Part shown: piece by piece, positions 1 through 10,147 of the stretch | How positions within the stretch are numbered: position 1 is the stretch's first letter | Layout: each line of letters starts with the position of its first letter | Assembly (NCBI RefSeq): GCF_001544075.1 | Contig: NZ_BCNT01000010.1 | Span: 86,938-150,937, forward strand | Direction: 5' to 3' | DNA length: 64,000 nt | From: Comamonas terrae | Lineage (GTDB): Bacteria; Pseudomonadota; Gammaproteobacteria; Burkholderiales; Burkholderiaceae_C | Position numbers and translations under genes: made by a program | Notes under the pieces: generated by a model | Database searches by the model: none | Seen by the model: the letters and a program-made list of their open reading frames with translations, nothing else | What the model was told of the DNA's origin: nothing

Positions 1-230
1 GGGCTGGCACGAGACGGGCCGACAGGAGCGAGTCCCTGCCTTGGGCCCTGGCTTCATGGGGTCCGCAGGACGCCACCGGGCAGCAACGGGCCGCCAAAGT
101 TAGAATATCGGCCTCTGGCCCATGCCGCTTTCCGGCACGCCCTGGCACAGCGCCTGCCGTGCCGTCAGCGCCGCGGCCCCCGTCTTTTCCACTGGCCGGC
201 TCCACCCTGCCACCAAGCGCACCCATTACC
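1..230. other. left-edge segment upstream of prfC
   Basis: No gene is identified with confidence. An open frame enters from the left edge on the plus strand and stops with TAG at 101-103, giving about 33 residues that I cannot assign. It could be the tail of an upstream gene or chance. A TAGAAT-like -10 hexamer lies near 101-107, before prfC. An upstream ATG at 159 is in frame with prfC but adds a low-complexity Pro/Ser stretch unlike the family. Confidence 0.3.
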
Positions 231-1859
<1,629 letters not shown>

Positions 1860-1864
1860 CCTGC

Positions 1865-1990
1865 CCCCGAGCGGCTTTGCCCAGGCGGCACCGCCGCCTC
1901 CCCTGGAAGGGGTCGACATCTTCGCTGCGAGGCGGCGCGGCCGGCTTGGGCATCTTGCGCGGTGCCTCTGAGCGGGACCGCGCCGGCTTC
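1865..1990 (+). repeat. intergenic repeat, family A, copy 1 (divergent)
   Basis: This GC-rich spacer resembles four other spacers in the window (7090-7190, 33183-33296, 39703-39785, 41645-41745). Shared blocks are a CCCC...GGGG stem, then CGACATCTTCGCTGCGAGG, then a GGTGCCTCTGAG-like tail. This copy is the most diverged. It carries no gene. Confidence 0.55.
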
Positions 1991-2020
1991 CAGCGACGAT
2001 CACCTTGAGAGAGTTTTGTT

Positions 2021-2824
2021 GTGAGCCAAGAATTCCTGCGTCCCTTGTCCGAACTGCCTGTCCCCGCGAACCTGCTGGGCGTGCTGACCGATATCGACGA
2101 CACGCTGACCACCGAGGGCGTGGTGCCCGAGCACGTGGTGGCAGCCATTGCCCGCCTCAAGAAGGCGGGCCTCAAGGTCGTGCCGATCACGGGCCGCCCG
2201 GTAGGCTGGAGCGTGCCGTTTGCCCAGGCCTGGCCCGTGGATGCCATCGTGGCCGAGAACGGCGCCGTGGCGCTGCGCCGCCATGCCGGTGAGGACAGCG
2301 CGCTCGAAAAGCTCTACCAGCAGGACGACGCCACGCGCGCGGCCAACTTCGCGCGCATGCAGCAGGTGCTGGCCGAGGTGGAGGCGCGCGTGCCCGGCGC
2401 CAGCCGCGCCACCGACTCGGCCGGCCGCGAATGCGACATTGCCGTGGACCACAGCGAGTTCACGCAGATGGCGCAGGCCGATATCGACGCCTGCGTGGCC
2501 ATCATGAAGGCTGCGGGCATGAATGCCACGGTCAGCTCCATCCACATCAACGGCTGGTTCGGCGAGCACAACAAGCTCGAAGGCGCGCGCTGGATCGTCA
2601 AGGCGCTGTTCGGCCTCGACCTGGACGCCACGCTGGACCGCTGGGTCTACATCGGCGACTCGACCAACGACCAGCTGATGTTCGAGCACATGCCCCACAG
2701 TGTGGGCGTGGCCAACATCGCGCGCTTCGTGCCCCAGCTCCAGCACCTGCCGCGCTATGTGACCCAGGCCGAGCGCGGCGACGGCTTCGTCGAGCTGGCC
2801 GAACATTTGCTGCAGCAGAAATAA
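2021..2824 (+). CDS. HAD-superfamily (Cof/IIB-type) phosphatase
   Basis: This is a 267-residue haloacid-dehalogenase-type hydrolase, probably a sugar-phosphate or phosphoglycerate phosphatase of the IIB (Cof) group. Motif I is DIDDT at residues 24-28, with Asp24 as nucleophile and Asp26 as acid/base. A motif II-like ITGRP follows near residue 58, and the late metal-binding motif is GDSTND. The middle holds the alpha/beta cap expected for type IIB. The start is a GTG at 2021 preceded by a GAGAG Shine-Dalgarno. The substrate cannot be read from the sequence. The gene is flanked by two intergenic repeats, so it is probably its own transcription unit. Confidence 0.8.
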   Translation: MSQEFLRPLSELPVPANLLGVLTDIDDTLTTEGVVPEHVVAAIARLKKAGLKVVPITGRPVGWSVPFAQAWPVDAIVAENGAVALRRHAGEDSALEKLYQQDDATRAANFARMQQVLAEVEARVPGASRATDSAGRECDIAVDHSEFTQMAQADIDACVAIMKAAGMNATVSSIHINGWFGEHNKLEGARWIVKALFGLDLDATLDRWVYIGDSTNDQLMFEHMPHSVGVANIARFVPQLQHLPRYVTQAERGDGFVELAEHLLQQK

Positions 2825-2849
2825 GAGCAGCTTGCGGCTGAGGCAGCTG

Positions 2850-2912
2850 CATTTCAGTATGAATCTCTGCTGAAATCCTCTAGGAACAAGCGCCAGCCGC
2901 TATCCATTTGAA
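2850..2912 (-). repeat. intergenic repeat, family B, copy 1
   Basis: Read on the minus strand this contains ATAGCGGCTGGCGCTTGT, a variant of the family B core ATAGCTGCCAGCGCTT seen at five other spacers. It includes a small hairpin, ATTTCAG at 2851-2857 pairing with CTGAAAT at 2870-2876. Confidence 0.55.
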
Positions 2913-2988
2913 GCATGGCTGCCCGGAACGGCCGTGCTCTCGGCCGCACCTGCACGAAATTCAAGGGTTTACCCGATTTTCATAAAGG

Positions 2989-3026
2989 CGCAACCTCTGC
3001 GACATTTCACGCCACAAAAGGTTGCA
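2989..3026. promoter_or_regulatory. PutA operator region upstream of putA
   Basis: Two GTTGCA-type hexamers face each other: GTTGCG on the minus strand (CGCAAC at 2989-2994) and GTTGCA on the plus strand at 3021-3026. GTTGCA is the known recognition element of the PutA ribbon-helix-helix domain in enterobacteria. The sites lie 53-90 bp before the putA start, where autorepression would be expected. The inference rests on motif and position only. Confidence 0.55.
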
Positions 3027-3078
3027 CCTCGCTTTTGCAGTCGCTTCCGAGAGCCCGCTTTTCCATTCATTCCCAACC

Positions 3079-6000
3079 ATGTCCACCACCATAGGCATCA
3101 AAGTCGATGACGCTTTGCGCGAGCGTATCCGCGCGTCTGCGCAGCAAATGGGCCGCACCCCGCACTGGCTGATCAAGCAGGCCGTCGTGCAATATGTCGA
3201 TGCGCTGGAGCGCGGCGCCTCCACCATCCGCCTGGCCGGCATGCAGGATGCGGGCGACGAGGCCGGGCACGAGGAGGTGCAACCCGAAGCTTCGCAGGAG
3301 GTGCAACCTTTTCTCGCCTTCGCCCAGTCCATCCTGCCGCAGACGCCGCTGCGCGCGGCCATCACCGCCGCCTGGCACCGGCCCGAGCCCGAGTGCCTGC
3401 CCGTGCTGCTGCCGCTGGCCCGCGCCCAGGATGCCGAGCAAGCCGCCAAGGTGCGCGAGCTGGCCACGCGCCTGGTGCAGGGCCTGCGCGATGCGCCCGC
3501 CGGCAGCGGCGTGGCCGCGCTGGTGCAGGAGTTCTCGTTGTCCAGCCAGGAAGGCGTGGCACTGATGTGCCTGGCCGAGGCGCTGCTGCGCATCCCCGAC
3601 CGCGCCACGCGCGATGCGCTGATCCGCGACAAGATCAGCAAGGGCGACTGGAAGTCGCACGTCGGCCGCTCGCCCTCGCTGTTCGTCAACGCCGCGGCCT
3701 GGGGCCTGGTGCTCACGGGCAAGCTCACCGCCACCAGCAGCGAGAAAAGCCTGTCGTCGGCGCTCACCCGCGTGATCGGCAAGGGCGGCGAGCCGCTGAT
3801 CCGCCAGGGCGTGCACCGCGCCATGAAGCTCATGGGCGAGCAGTTCGTCACCGGCCAGGACATCGCCGAGGCGCTGGCCAACAGCCGCGCCTATGAGAAG
3901 CAGGGCTTCCGCTACAGCTACGACATGCTGGGCGAGGCCGCCACCACCGATACCGACGCGCTGCGCTACCTGCAGGCCTACGAGCAGGCCATCCACGCCA
4001 TCGGCGCGGCATCCAACGGGCGCGGCATCTTCGAGGGCCCGGGCATCTCGATCAAGCTCTCGGCCCTGCACCCGCGCTACAGCCGCGCCCAGTACGAACG
4101 CGTGATGGGCGAGCTGCTGCCGCGCGTGCTGCACCTGGCCGAGCTGGCCAAGCACTACGACATCGGCATGAACATCGACGCCGAGGAGGCCGACCGCCTG
4201 GAGCTGTCGCTGGACCTGCTCGAAGCCCTGTGCGCCGCGCCCTCGCTCAAGGGCTGGAGCGGCATAGGCTTCGTGGTCCAGGCCTACCAGAAGCGCTGCC
4301 CGCACGTCATCGACTACCTGATCGACCTGGCGCGCCGCAGCCGCCGCCGCCTGATGGTGCGCCTGGTCAAGGGCGCCTACTGGGACAGCGAGATCAAGCG
4401 CGCCCAGGTCGACGGCCTGGCCGGCTACCCGGTCTACACGCGCAAGGTCTACACCGACGTGAGCTACCTGGCCTGCGCCCGCAAGCTGCTGTCCGCGCCC
4501 GATGCCGTCTACCCGCAGTTCGCCACGCACAACGCGCAGACGCTGGCCAGCATCTACCACATGGCCCAGGCCGTGGGCGGCAGCTACTACAGCGGCCAGT
4601 ACGAGTTCCAGTGCCTGCACGGCATGGGCGAGCCGCTGTACCAGCAGGTGACCGGCCCCACCAGCGAAGGCCAGCTGGCGCGCCCCTGCCGCATCTACGC
4701 GCCAGTGGGCAGCCACGAGACGCTGCTGGCCTACCTGGTGCGCCGCCTGCTCGAGAACGGCGCCAACACCTCGTTCGTGAACCGCATCGGCGATGCCAGC
4801 GTGCCCATCGGCGACCTGGTGGCCGACCCGGTGGAGGAAGCCCTGCAGATCGCGCGCCAGGAGGGCCGCCTGGGCGCGCCGCATCCGCGCATCGCGCTGC
4901 CCTCGGAGCTGTTCGCCCAGCAGGGCACCGCCGCGCGCGCGAATTCGCAGGGCATGAACCTGGCGCACGAGCAGCAGCTGGCCTCGCTGGCCGCTGCCCT
5001 GCTCTACAGCACGCGCCAGACCTATCTGGCCTATCCAAGTGTTCTGCCCGATGCCGAGCTGCCCGCCGACCCGGCCCGGGCCGAGGGCTGGCAGCCCCTG
5101 CGCAATCCGGCCGAGCTGTCCGACACCGTGGGCTGGGTGCGCGAGGCCACGCCCGACGAGGTGCAGGCCGCCGCCGCCCGCGCCTCCCAGGCCGCGCCCA
5201 TCTGGGCCGGCACGCCGCCCGCGGCCCGCGCCGACGTGCTGGAGCGCGCCGCCGACCTGCTGGAGCAGCGCAGCCAGCCGCTGATGGGCCTGATCATGCG
5301 CGAGGCCGGCAAGACCCTGCCCAATGCCGTGGCCGAGATCCGCGAGGCCGTGGACTTCCTGCGCTACTACGCCGCCCAGGTGGCCGCGCAGTTCGACAAC
5401 GCCACGCAGCGCCCGCTGGGCGTGGTGCTGGCCATCAGCCCCTGGAACTTCCCGCTGGCCATCTTCTGCGGCCAGGCCGTGGCCGCGCTGGCCGCAGGCA
5501 ACACCGTGCTCGCCAAGCCGGCCGAGCAGACGCCGCTGACGGCCGCCGCCATGGTGGCGATCCTGCACGAGGCCGGCGTGCCGCGCGACGTGCTGCAGCT
5601 GGTGCCGGGCCCCGGCGAGACCGTGGGCGCGGCCCTGGTGGCGCACCCGCAGGTGGCGGGCGTGATGTTCACCGGCTCCACCGAAGTGGCGCGCATCATC
5701 GCGCGCCAGCTGAGCGCCCGCCTGTCGCCCTCGGGCCGGCCGATACCGCTGATCGCCGAGACCGGCGGCCAGAACGCCATGGTCGTGGACTCCTCCGCGC
5801 TGACCGAGCAGGTCGTGGGCGACGTGCTGACCTCGGCCTTCGACTCGGCCGGCCAGCGCTGCTCGGCGCTGCGCCTGCTGTGCCTGCAGGAAGACGTGGC
5901 CGAACGCACGCTGAGCATGCTGCGCGCCGCACTGCAGGAATGGACGCTGGGCAACCCCGACCGCCTGTCCACCGACGTGGGCCCCGTGATCGACGACGCG

Positions 6001-7077
6001 GCGCGCGCCCAGATCGAGGCGCACATCGCGCGCATGGCGGCGGCGGGCCAGAAGGTCACCCGCGTCGAGCGCAAGGACGGCGCGCTCAACGGGCATTACG
6101 TGGCCCCGGCCATCATCGAGATCGACAGCACCAAGCGCCTGACCCGCGAAGTCTTCGGCCCGGTGCTGCATGTGATCCGCTTCCAGCGCGACCAACTCGA
6201 CGCGCTGGTGGACGGCATCAACGCCACGGGCTATGGCCTGACCTTCGGCATGCACAGCCGCATCGACGAAACCATTGCCCACCTGAGCCAGCGCGTGCAT
6301 GCGGGCAACCTCTACGTGAACCGCAACGTGGTCGGCGCCGTGGTCGGCGTGCAGCCCTTCGGCGGCATGGGCCTGTCGGGCACCGGACCCAAGGCCGGCG
6401 GCCCGCTGTACCTGCACCGCCTGGCGCACGGCCCGGCGAATGCGGCGCTGGCGCCCTTCGAGCGCGCCGATGCGGCAGGCCAGCCCGCGCTGCAGCTGCT
6501 CGAAGCGCTGCAGCAGCTGCCCCTGCCCGCCCCCGACGCGCAGGCCGCCCGGCAGGTGCTGGCGACCACCCGCGAGGCCTCGCGCCTGGGCGCCAGCCAG
6601 CTGCTGCCCGGCCCCACCGGCGAATCCAACCGCTACCGCCTGCTGCCGCGCGGCCCCGTCTGGGCGCTGCCGCGCACGCCGCTGGGCCTCGCCGCCCAGG
6701 TGGCCGCGGCCCTGGCCAGCGGCAACCCCTGCCATGTGGTGCTGCCGGACGGCGATGCCGGCTGCGCGGCGCTGTGGAAGGCATGGACGGCCCAGCCGGG
6801 CGCCGCCCCATGGCTGCACCGCGCCGGCGCCGAGACGCTGGCCGACGCGAAAGCCCCCATGGCCGCCCTGCTGTTCGAGGGCGATGGCGATGCGCTGCTG
6901 CAGGTCGCCACCGCCGTGGCCGCCCGCGACGGCGCCATCGTGCGCATCGAGGCGCGCAGCAGCGACGAGCTGCACGCGGGCCGCGGCTACGACCTGGCCG
7001 CGCTGTGCCACGAGCAGTCGATCAGCACCAACACGGCCGCCGCCGGCGGCAATGCGCAGCTGATGACCATGGCTTGA
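3079..7077 (+). CDS. putA: trifunctional proline utilization protein PutA
   Basis: PutA oxidises proline to glutamate in two steps at the inner membrane face and, when proline is absent, represses the put genes. From ATG 3079 it has 1332 residues, typical of trifunctional PutA. The N-terminal ribbon-helix-helix DNA-binding domain covers residues 1-45. The FAD-dependent proline dehydrogenase barrel spans roughly 240-560, with RLVKGAYWDSE and FQCLHGMGEPLY motifs. The delta1-pyrroline-5-carboxylate dehydrogenase runs from about 620 to 1120, with ETGGQN (Glu894) and the catalytic Cys928 in GQRCSALR. A C-terminal domain closes the protein. An upstream TTG start at 3022 would overlap the operator, so ATG 3079 is preferred. 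putP follows on the same strand after a repeat-filled 200 bp spacer. Confidence 0.97.
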   Translation: MSTTIGIKVDDALRERIRASAQQMGRTPHWLIKQAVVQYVDALERGASTIRLAGMQDAGDEAGHEEVQPEASQEVQPFLAFAQSILPQTPLRAAITAAWHRPEPECLPVLLPLARAQDAEQAAKVRELATRLVQGLRDAPAGSGVAALVQEFSLSSQEGVALMCLAEALLRIPDRATRDALIRDKISKGDWKSHVGRSPSLFVNAAAWGLVLTGKLTATSSEKSLSSALTRVIGKGGEPLIRQGVHRAMKLMGEQFVTGQDIAEALANSRAYEKQGFRYSYDMLGEAATTDTDALRYLQAYEQAIHAIGAASNGRGIFEGPGISIKLSALHPRYSRAQYERVMGELLPRVLHLAELAKHYDIGMNIDAEEADRLELSLDLLEALCAAPSLKGWSGIGFVVQAYQKRCPHVIDYLIDLARRSRRRLMVRLVKGAYWDSEIKRAQVDGLAGYPVYTRKVYTDVSYLACARKLLSAPDAVYPQFATHNAQTLASIYHMAQAVGGSYYSGQYEFQCLHGMGEPLYQQVTGPTSEGQLARPCRIYAPVGSHETLLAYLVRRLLENGANTSFVNRIGDASVPIGDLVADPVEEALQIARQEGRLGAPHPRIALPSELFAQQGTAARANSQGMNLAHEQQLASLAAALLYSTRQTYLAYPSVLPDAELPADPARAEGWQPLRNPAELSDTVGWVREATPDEVQAAAARASQAAPIWAGTPPAARADVLERAADLLEQRSQPLMGLIMREAGKTLPNAVAEIREAVDFLRYYAAQVAAQFDNATQRPLGVVLAISPWNFPLAIFCGQAVAALAAGNTVLAKPAEQTPLTAAAMVAILHEAGVPRDVLQLVPGPGETVGAALVAHPQVAGVMFTGSTEVARIIARQLSARLSPSGRPIPLIAETGGQNAMVVDSSALTEQVVGDVLTSAFDSAGQRCSALRLLCLQEDVAERTLSMLRAALQEWTLGNPDRLSTDVGPVIDDAARAQIEAHIARMAAAGQKVTRVERKDGALNGHYVAPAIIEIDSTKRLTREVFGPVLHVIRFQRDQLDALVDGINATGYGLTFGMHSRIDETIAHLSQRVHAGNLYVNRNVVGAVVGVQPFGGMGLSGTGPKAGGPLYLHRLAHGPANAALAPFERADAAGQPALQLLEALQQLPLPAPDAQAARQVLATTREASRLGASQLLPGPTGESNRYRLLPRGPVWALPRTPLGLAAQVAAALASGNPCHVVLPDGDAGCAALWKAWTAQPGAAPWLHRAGAETLADAKAPMAALLFEGDGDALLQVATAVAARDGAIVRIEARSSDELHAGRGYDLAALCHEQSISTNTAAAGGNAQLMTMA
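3278..3307. promoter_or_regulatory. two possible PutA-binding hexamers inside putA
   Basis: TGCAAC, the complement of GTTGCA, occurs at 3278-3283 and again at 3302-3307, 24 bp apart, each within GTGCAACC. They fall in the codons linking the DNA-binding domain to the rest of PutA. They may be internal operators or simply Val-Gln-Pro codons, since the peptide there repeats EVQP. Confidence 0.25.
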
Positions 7078-7089
7078 AAGGTTAAGCAT

Positions 7090-7190
7090 CCCCTGAGCGG
7101 CTACGCCGCTTCCCCCTCTCTCGCTACGCGGGAGGGGGACGACACCTTCGGTGCGGGGCGGCCCTTCCTCGGTGTCTCTGAGTTGGGCCG
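7090..7190 (+). repeat. intergenic repeat, family A, copy 2
   Basis: This begins CCCCTGAGCGGC, has a CCCCCTC...GAGGGGG stem-loop near 7111-7138, and continues GGGGGACGACACC, GGGGCGGCCCTTCCTCGGTG and TCTCTGAG. It is closely similar to copy 4 at 39703. It lies between putA and putP and could act as a terminator or RNA-processing element. Confidence 0.7.
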
Positions 7191-7194
7191 CGCA

Positions 7195-7226
7195 GTTGCA
7201 TAGCTTGTCACCCATGGCTGACAAGC
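7195..7226. promoter_or_regulatory. putP control region: PutA hexamer and inverted repeat
   Basis: A perfect GTTGCA hexamer sits at 7195-7200, 80 bp before putP, matching the PutA operator consensus. Directly after it is a perfect 8-bp inverted repeat, GCTTGTCA (7203-7210) and TGACAAGC (7219-7226), with an 8-nt loop. The hexamer supports joint control of putA and putP by PutA. The inverted repeat may be a second operator or an RNA hairpin. Confidence 0.45.
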
Positions 7227-7279
7227 CTGTGTGATCACTGCGCTTATTTATTCAAACGAACTCAACACTAGGACACTCC

Positions 7280-8782
7280 ATGCAATTTTCCTGGAACGAT
7301 CCCACGGCGATCATGTTCGCCATCTACCTGGTGGCCATGCTGGCCATTGGCTGGCTCGGCTACCTGGGTACCAAGAACCTGTCGGACTACATCCTCGGCG
7401 GACGCAGCCTGGGCAGCTTCGTGACGGCGCTGTCGGCCGGCGCCTCGGACATGAGCGGCTGGCTGCTCATGGGCCTGCCCGGAGCCATCTACGCCTCGGG
7501 CCTGTCCGAATCGTGGATCGCCATCGGCCTGATCGCGGGCGCCTACCTGAACTGGCGCCTGGTCGCCGCGCGGCTGCGCCTGTATACCGAGCGCGCCGGC
7601 AATGCGCTGACCCTGCCCGATTACCTGGCCAACCGCTTCGAGGACCGCGCCAATGTGCTGCGCATCGTGACGGCACTGGTGATCCTGGTGTTCTTCACGC
7701 TGTACTGCGCCTCGGGCGTGGTCGCGGGTGCGCGCCTGTTCGAGAACATGTTCGGCATGCCCTACGCCACGGCGCTGTGGGTGGGCGCGGCCTGCACCAT
7801 TGCCTATGTGCTGATCGGCGGCTTCCTGGCCGTGAGCTGGACCGACACCATCCAGGCCTCGCTGATGATCACCGCGCTGATCCTCGCGCCGGTCATCGCC
7901 TGGCTGGCCGTGCAGGGCCAGCTGCAGCCCGGCCAGGACCTGCATGCCATCGTGGCCGCCGAGAAGTTCGACCTGCTGCGCGGCGCCAGCTTCACCGGCA
8001 TCGTGTCGCTGATGGCCTGGGGCCTGGGCTACTTCGGCCAGCCCCACATCCTGGTGCGCTTCATGGCCGCCTCGTCGGTGCAGACCATTCCGTCGGCGCG
8101 CCGCATCAGCATGACCTGGATGATCCTGTGCCTGGGCGGCGCCGTGGCCGTGGGCTTCATCGGCATTCCGTATTTCGCGGCCCACCCAGCCGGCGCTGGC
8201 GCCGTGAACGCCAACGCCGAAACCGTGTTCATGGAGATCACCAAGCAGCTGTTCAACCCCTGGATCGCCGGCGCGCTGCTGGCTGCCATCCTCGCGGCCG
8301 TGATGAGTACGCTGTCGTGCCAGCTGCTGGTGTGCTCCAGCGCGCTGACCGAGGACATCTACCGCGTATTCCTGCGCAAGAACGCCAGCCAGACCGAGCT
8401 GGTGTGGGTCGGCCGCGCCATGGTGCTGCTGGTGGCGCTGGTGGCCATCGCCATCGCGAGCAACCCCGAGGCCAAGGTGCTGGGCATGGTCAGCTACGCC
8501 TGGGCCGGCTTCGGCGCGGCCTTCGGCCCGGTGCTCATCCTGTCGCTGTTCTGGGGCCGCATGACGCGCGGCGGCGCGCTGGCCGGCATCGTCGTCGGCG
8601 CGGTCACCGTGCTGGTGTGGAAGCAGTTCGGCTGGCTCGGCCTGTACGAGATCATTCCCGGCTTCATTCTGGCCTGGATCGCTGCCGTGGCCGTGAGCCG
8701 CATGGGCCCGCCGCCCTCGCCGGCCATGCTGGCCGCCCATGAAGCCGTGGAGCGCGAGTTCACGCAGATCGGCGCCCGCTGA
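7280..8782 (+). CDS. putP: sodium/proline symporter PutP
   Basis: This 500-residue inner-membrane transporter of the solute:sodium symporter family takes up proline with Na+. It has the hydrophobic pattern of about 13 membrane segments. Early motifs are typical of PutP: GGRSLGSFVTALSAGASDMSG and a GLPGAIYASG segment, the region that forms the Na+/proline site in the E. coli protein. The ATG at 7280 follows an AGGAC ribosome site and gives the normal PutP length. Position directly after putA and a shared GTTGCA operator make it the uptake partner for PutA. The end is marked by a strong hairpin at 8803. Confidence 0.95.
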   Translation: MQFSWNDPTAIMFAIYLVAMLAIGWLGYLGTKNLSDYILGGRSLGSFVTALSAGASDMSGWLLMGLPGAIYASGLSESWIAIGLIAGAYLNWRLVAARLRLYTERAGNALTLPDYLANRFEDRANVLRIVTALVILVFFTLYCASGVVAGARLFENMFGMPYATALWVGAACTIAYVLIGGFLAVSWTDTIQASLMITALILAPVIAWLAVQGQLQPGQDLHAIVAAEKFDLLRGASFTGIVSLMAWGLGYFGQPHILVRFMAASSVQTIPSARRISMTWMILCLGGAVAVGFIGIPYFAAHPAGAGAVNANAETVFMEITKQLFNPWIAGALLAAILAAVMSTLSCQLLVCSSALTEDIYRVFLRKNASQTELVWVGRAMVLLVALVAIAIASNPEAKVLGMVSYAWAGFGAAFGPVLILSLFWGRMTRGGALAGIVVGAVTVLVWKQFGWLGLYEIIPGFILAWIAAVAVSRMGPPPSPAMLAAHEAVEREFTQIGAR

Positions 8783-8802
8783 GCTTCCGGCGCTGCGGCA
8801 GC

Positions 8803-8838
8803 ACGCCCGATGACGCATGCGCGCATCGGGCGTTCTTC
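8803..8838 (+). terminator. rho-independent-type terminator after putP
   Basis: A perfect 10-bp stem is formed by ACGCCCGATG (8803-8812) and CATCGGGCGT (8824-8833), followed by TCTTC. It lies 20 bp after the putP stop and separates putP from the TRAP operon. Confidence 0.75.
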
Positions 8839-8968
8839 ATTCCATCATCGCCATCCGCGATGCGACCCGGCGCGCAAGACGATTGCGCTCCAAGGGCAAA
8901 CCCAGGGTTGGTACTCACTACAATTTTTATGTTCATTTCCAACAACATATCAAGGGAGAGTCCGTGCC

Positions 8969-9955
8969 ATGCGCATGATCCGCCGTACCTTTGTCGCCAC
9001 CGCCGTGGCTGCAACCGCCACTCTTGCAGCAGGTGCTGTTTTTGCCCAGGTCAAGGAAGTGAAGATTGGCTACGCGCTGGCCGTGAACTCGCACTACGGC
9101 GCCGCCGCCAATGCCTGGGCCGAAGGCGTGGAAAAAGGCACCAATGGCGCCTACAAGTTCAAGCAGTTCCCCTCCTCGGCCCTGGGCGGCGAGCGTGAAC
9201 TGATCGAAGGCCTGCAGCTGGGTACCGTGGAAGCGGCCATCGTCTCCACCGGCGCGCTGAGCAACTTCGTGCCCGACGTGGGCGTGGTGGACATTCCCTT
9301 CCTGTTCCGCGACACCCAGCATGCACGCGCGGTGATGGACGGCGCCTTCGGCCAGGAGCTGCTGGCCAAGTTCCAGAAACGCGGCCTGGTGGCTCTGGCC
9401 TGGGGCGAGCAGGGCTTTCGCCACCTGACCAACAACAAGCACGCCGTCAACACCGTGGCCGACCTCAAGGGCCTGAAGATCCGCGTGACCGAGAACCCCG
9501 TGCACATCACCGCCTTCCGCACGCTGGGCGCCTCGCCCACGCCCATGTCCTGGCCCGAGGTGATCGGCGCGCTGCAGCAGGGCACCATCGACGGCCAGGA
9601 GAACCCGATCTCCGTGCTGAGCTCGGCCAAGCTGTGGCAGGTGCAGAAGCACCTGACGCTGACTGCCCACGTCTATGCACCCATGGCCCTGCTGGTCTCG
9701 CCCTCGTTCTGGGGCACCCTGAACGCCAGCCAGAAGGCGGCGTTCACCGAAGGCGCCAAGAAGGGCGCCGTCGCTTCGCGCGCCTTCGTGGATACCGTGG
9801 AGAAGAAGGGCGTGGAAGAGGCCAAGGCCAATGGCATGCAGGTCGTCGAGAAGGTGGACCAGGCTGCATTCCGCACGGCGCTGGAGCCCGCCTACAAGGA
9901 ATACGCGAAGAAGTTCGGCCAGAAGACCCTGGACGCCATCGCCGCCGCCAAGTAA
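8969..9955 (+). CDS. dctP: TRAP transporter substrate-binding protein, DctP family
   Basis: This is a periplasmic solute-binding protein of a tripartite ATP-independent transporter that captures an organic acid and delivers it to the DctQM membrane pair. The 328-residue product from ATG 8969 starts with a Sec signal peptide ending in AGAVFA at about residue 26. DctP-family signatures are present: LKGLKIRVTENPVH, with the arginine that usually binds the carboxylate, and GTIDGQENP. An AAGGGAGA ribosome site precedes the start. A longer in-frame start at 8810 would precede the signal peptide and is rejected. The substrate is likely a C4-dicarboxylate or other carboxylate but cannot be named. A TACAAT -10-like sequence lies at 8919-8924. 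Confidence 0.93.
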   Translation: MRMIRRTFVATAVAATATLAAGAVFAQVKEVKIGYALAVNSHYGAAANAWAEGVEKGTNGAYKFKQFPSSALGGERELIEGLQLGTVEAAIVSTGALSNFVPDVGVVDIPFLFRDTQHARAVMDGAFGQELLAKFQKRGLVALAWGEQGFRHLTNNKHAVNTVADLKGLKIRVTENPVHITAFRTLGASPTPMSWPEVIGALQQGTIDGQENPISVLSSAKLWQVQKHLTLTAHVYAPMALLVSPSFWGTLNASQKAAFTEGAKKGAVASRAFVDTVEKKGVEEAKANGMQVVEKVDQAAFRTALEPAYKEYAKKFGQKTLDAIAAAK

Positions 9956-9972
9956 ATCGGCCCATTCCATGG

Positions 9973-10000
9973 ACAAGGCCGGGCCTCGCCCGGCCTTGTT
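9973..10000 (+). terminator. intra-operon terminator between dctP and dctQ
   Basis: A perfect 12-bp GC-rich stem is formed by ACAAGGCCGGGC (9973-9984) and GCCCGGCCTTGT (9988-9999), with a CTC loop and a short T tail. It sits 17 bp after the dctP stop. It probably ends most transcripts after dctP, giving more binding protein than permease. Confidence 0.75.
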
Positions 10001-10147
10001 CGTTGAGGCACCGCCCGCAGCGGCAACAACGGCTGCGGGCATTACCAATGGCTTTATGGCGCCCGCTCACGGATGATTGCGCCGCCAAACAACCCGGCGT
10101 GGGCGGCACGGCGCATGCCGCCGCGTCCGCACCCCGCCCCGACCCCT

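Noticed and set aside
1..103. Partial upstream gene
   Set aside because: A 33-residue open tail ending at 101-103 has no recognisable sequence, so it is mentioned only as an edge note.
3067..7224. 1385-residue open frame opposite putA
   Set aside because: It lies wholly antisense to PutA. The product is a Gly/Arg/His/Gln-rich string without motifs, typical of high-GC shadow frames.
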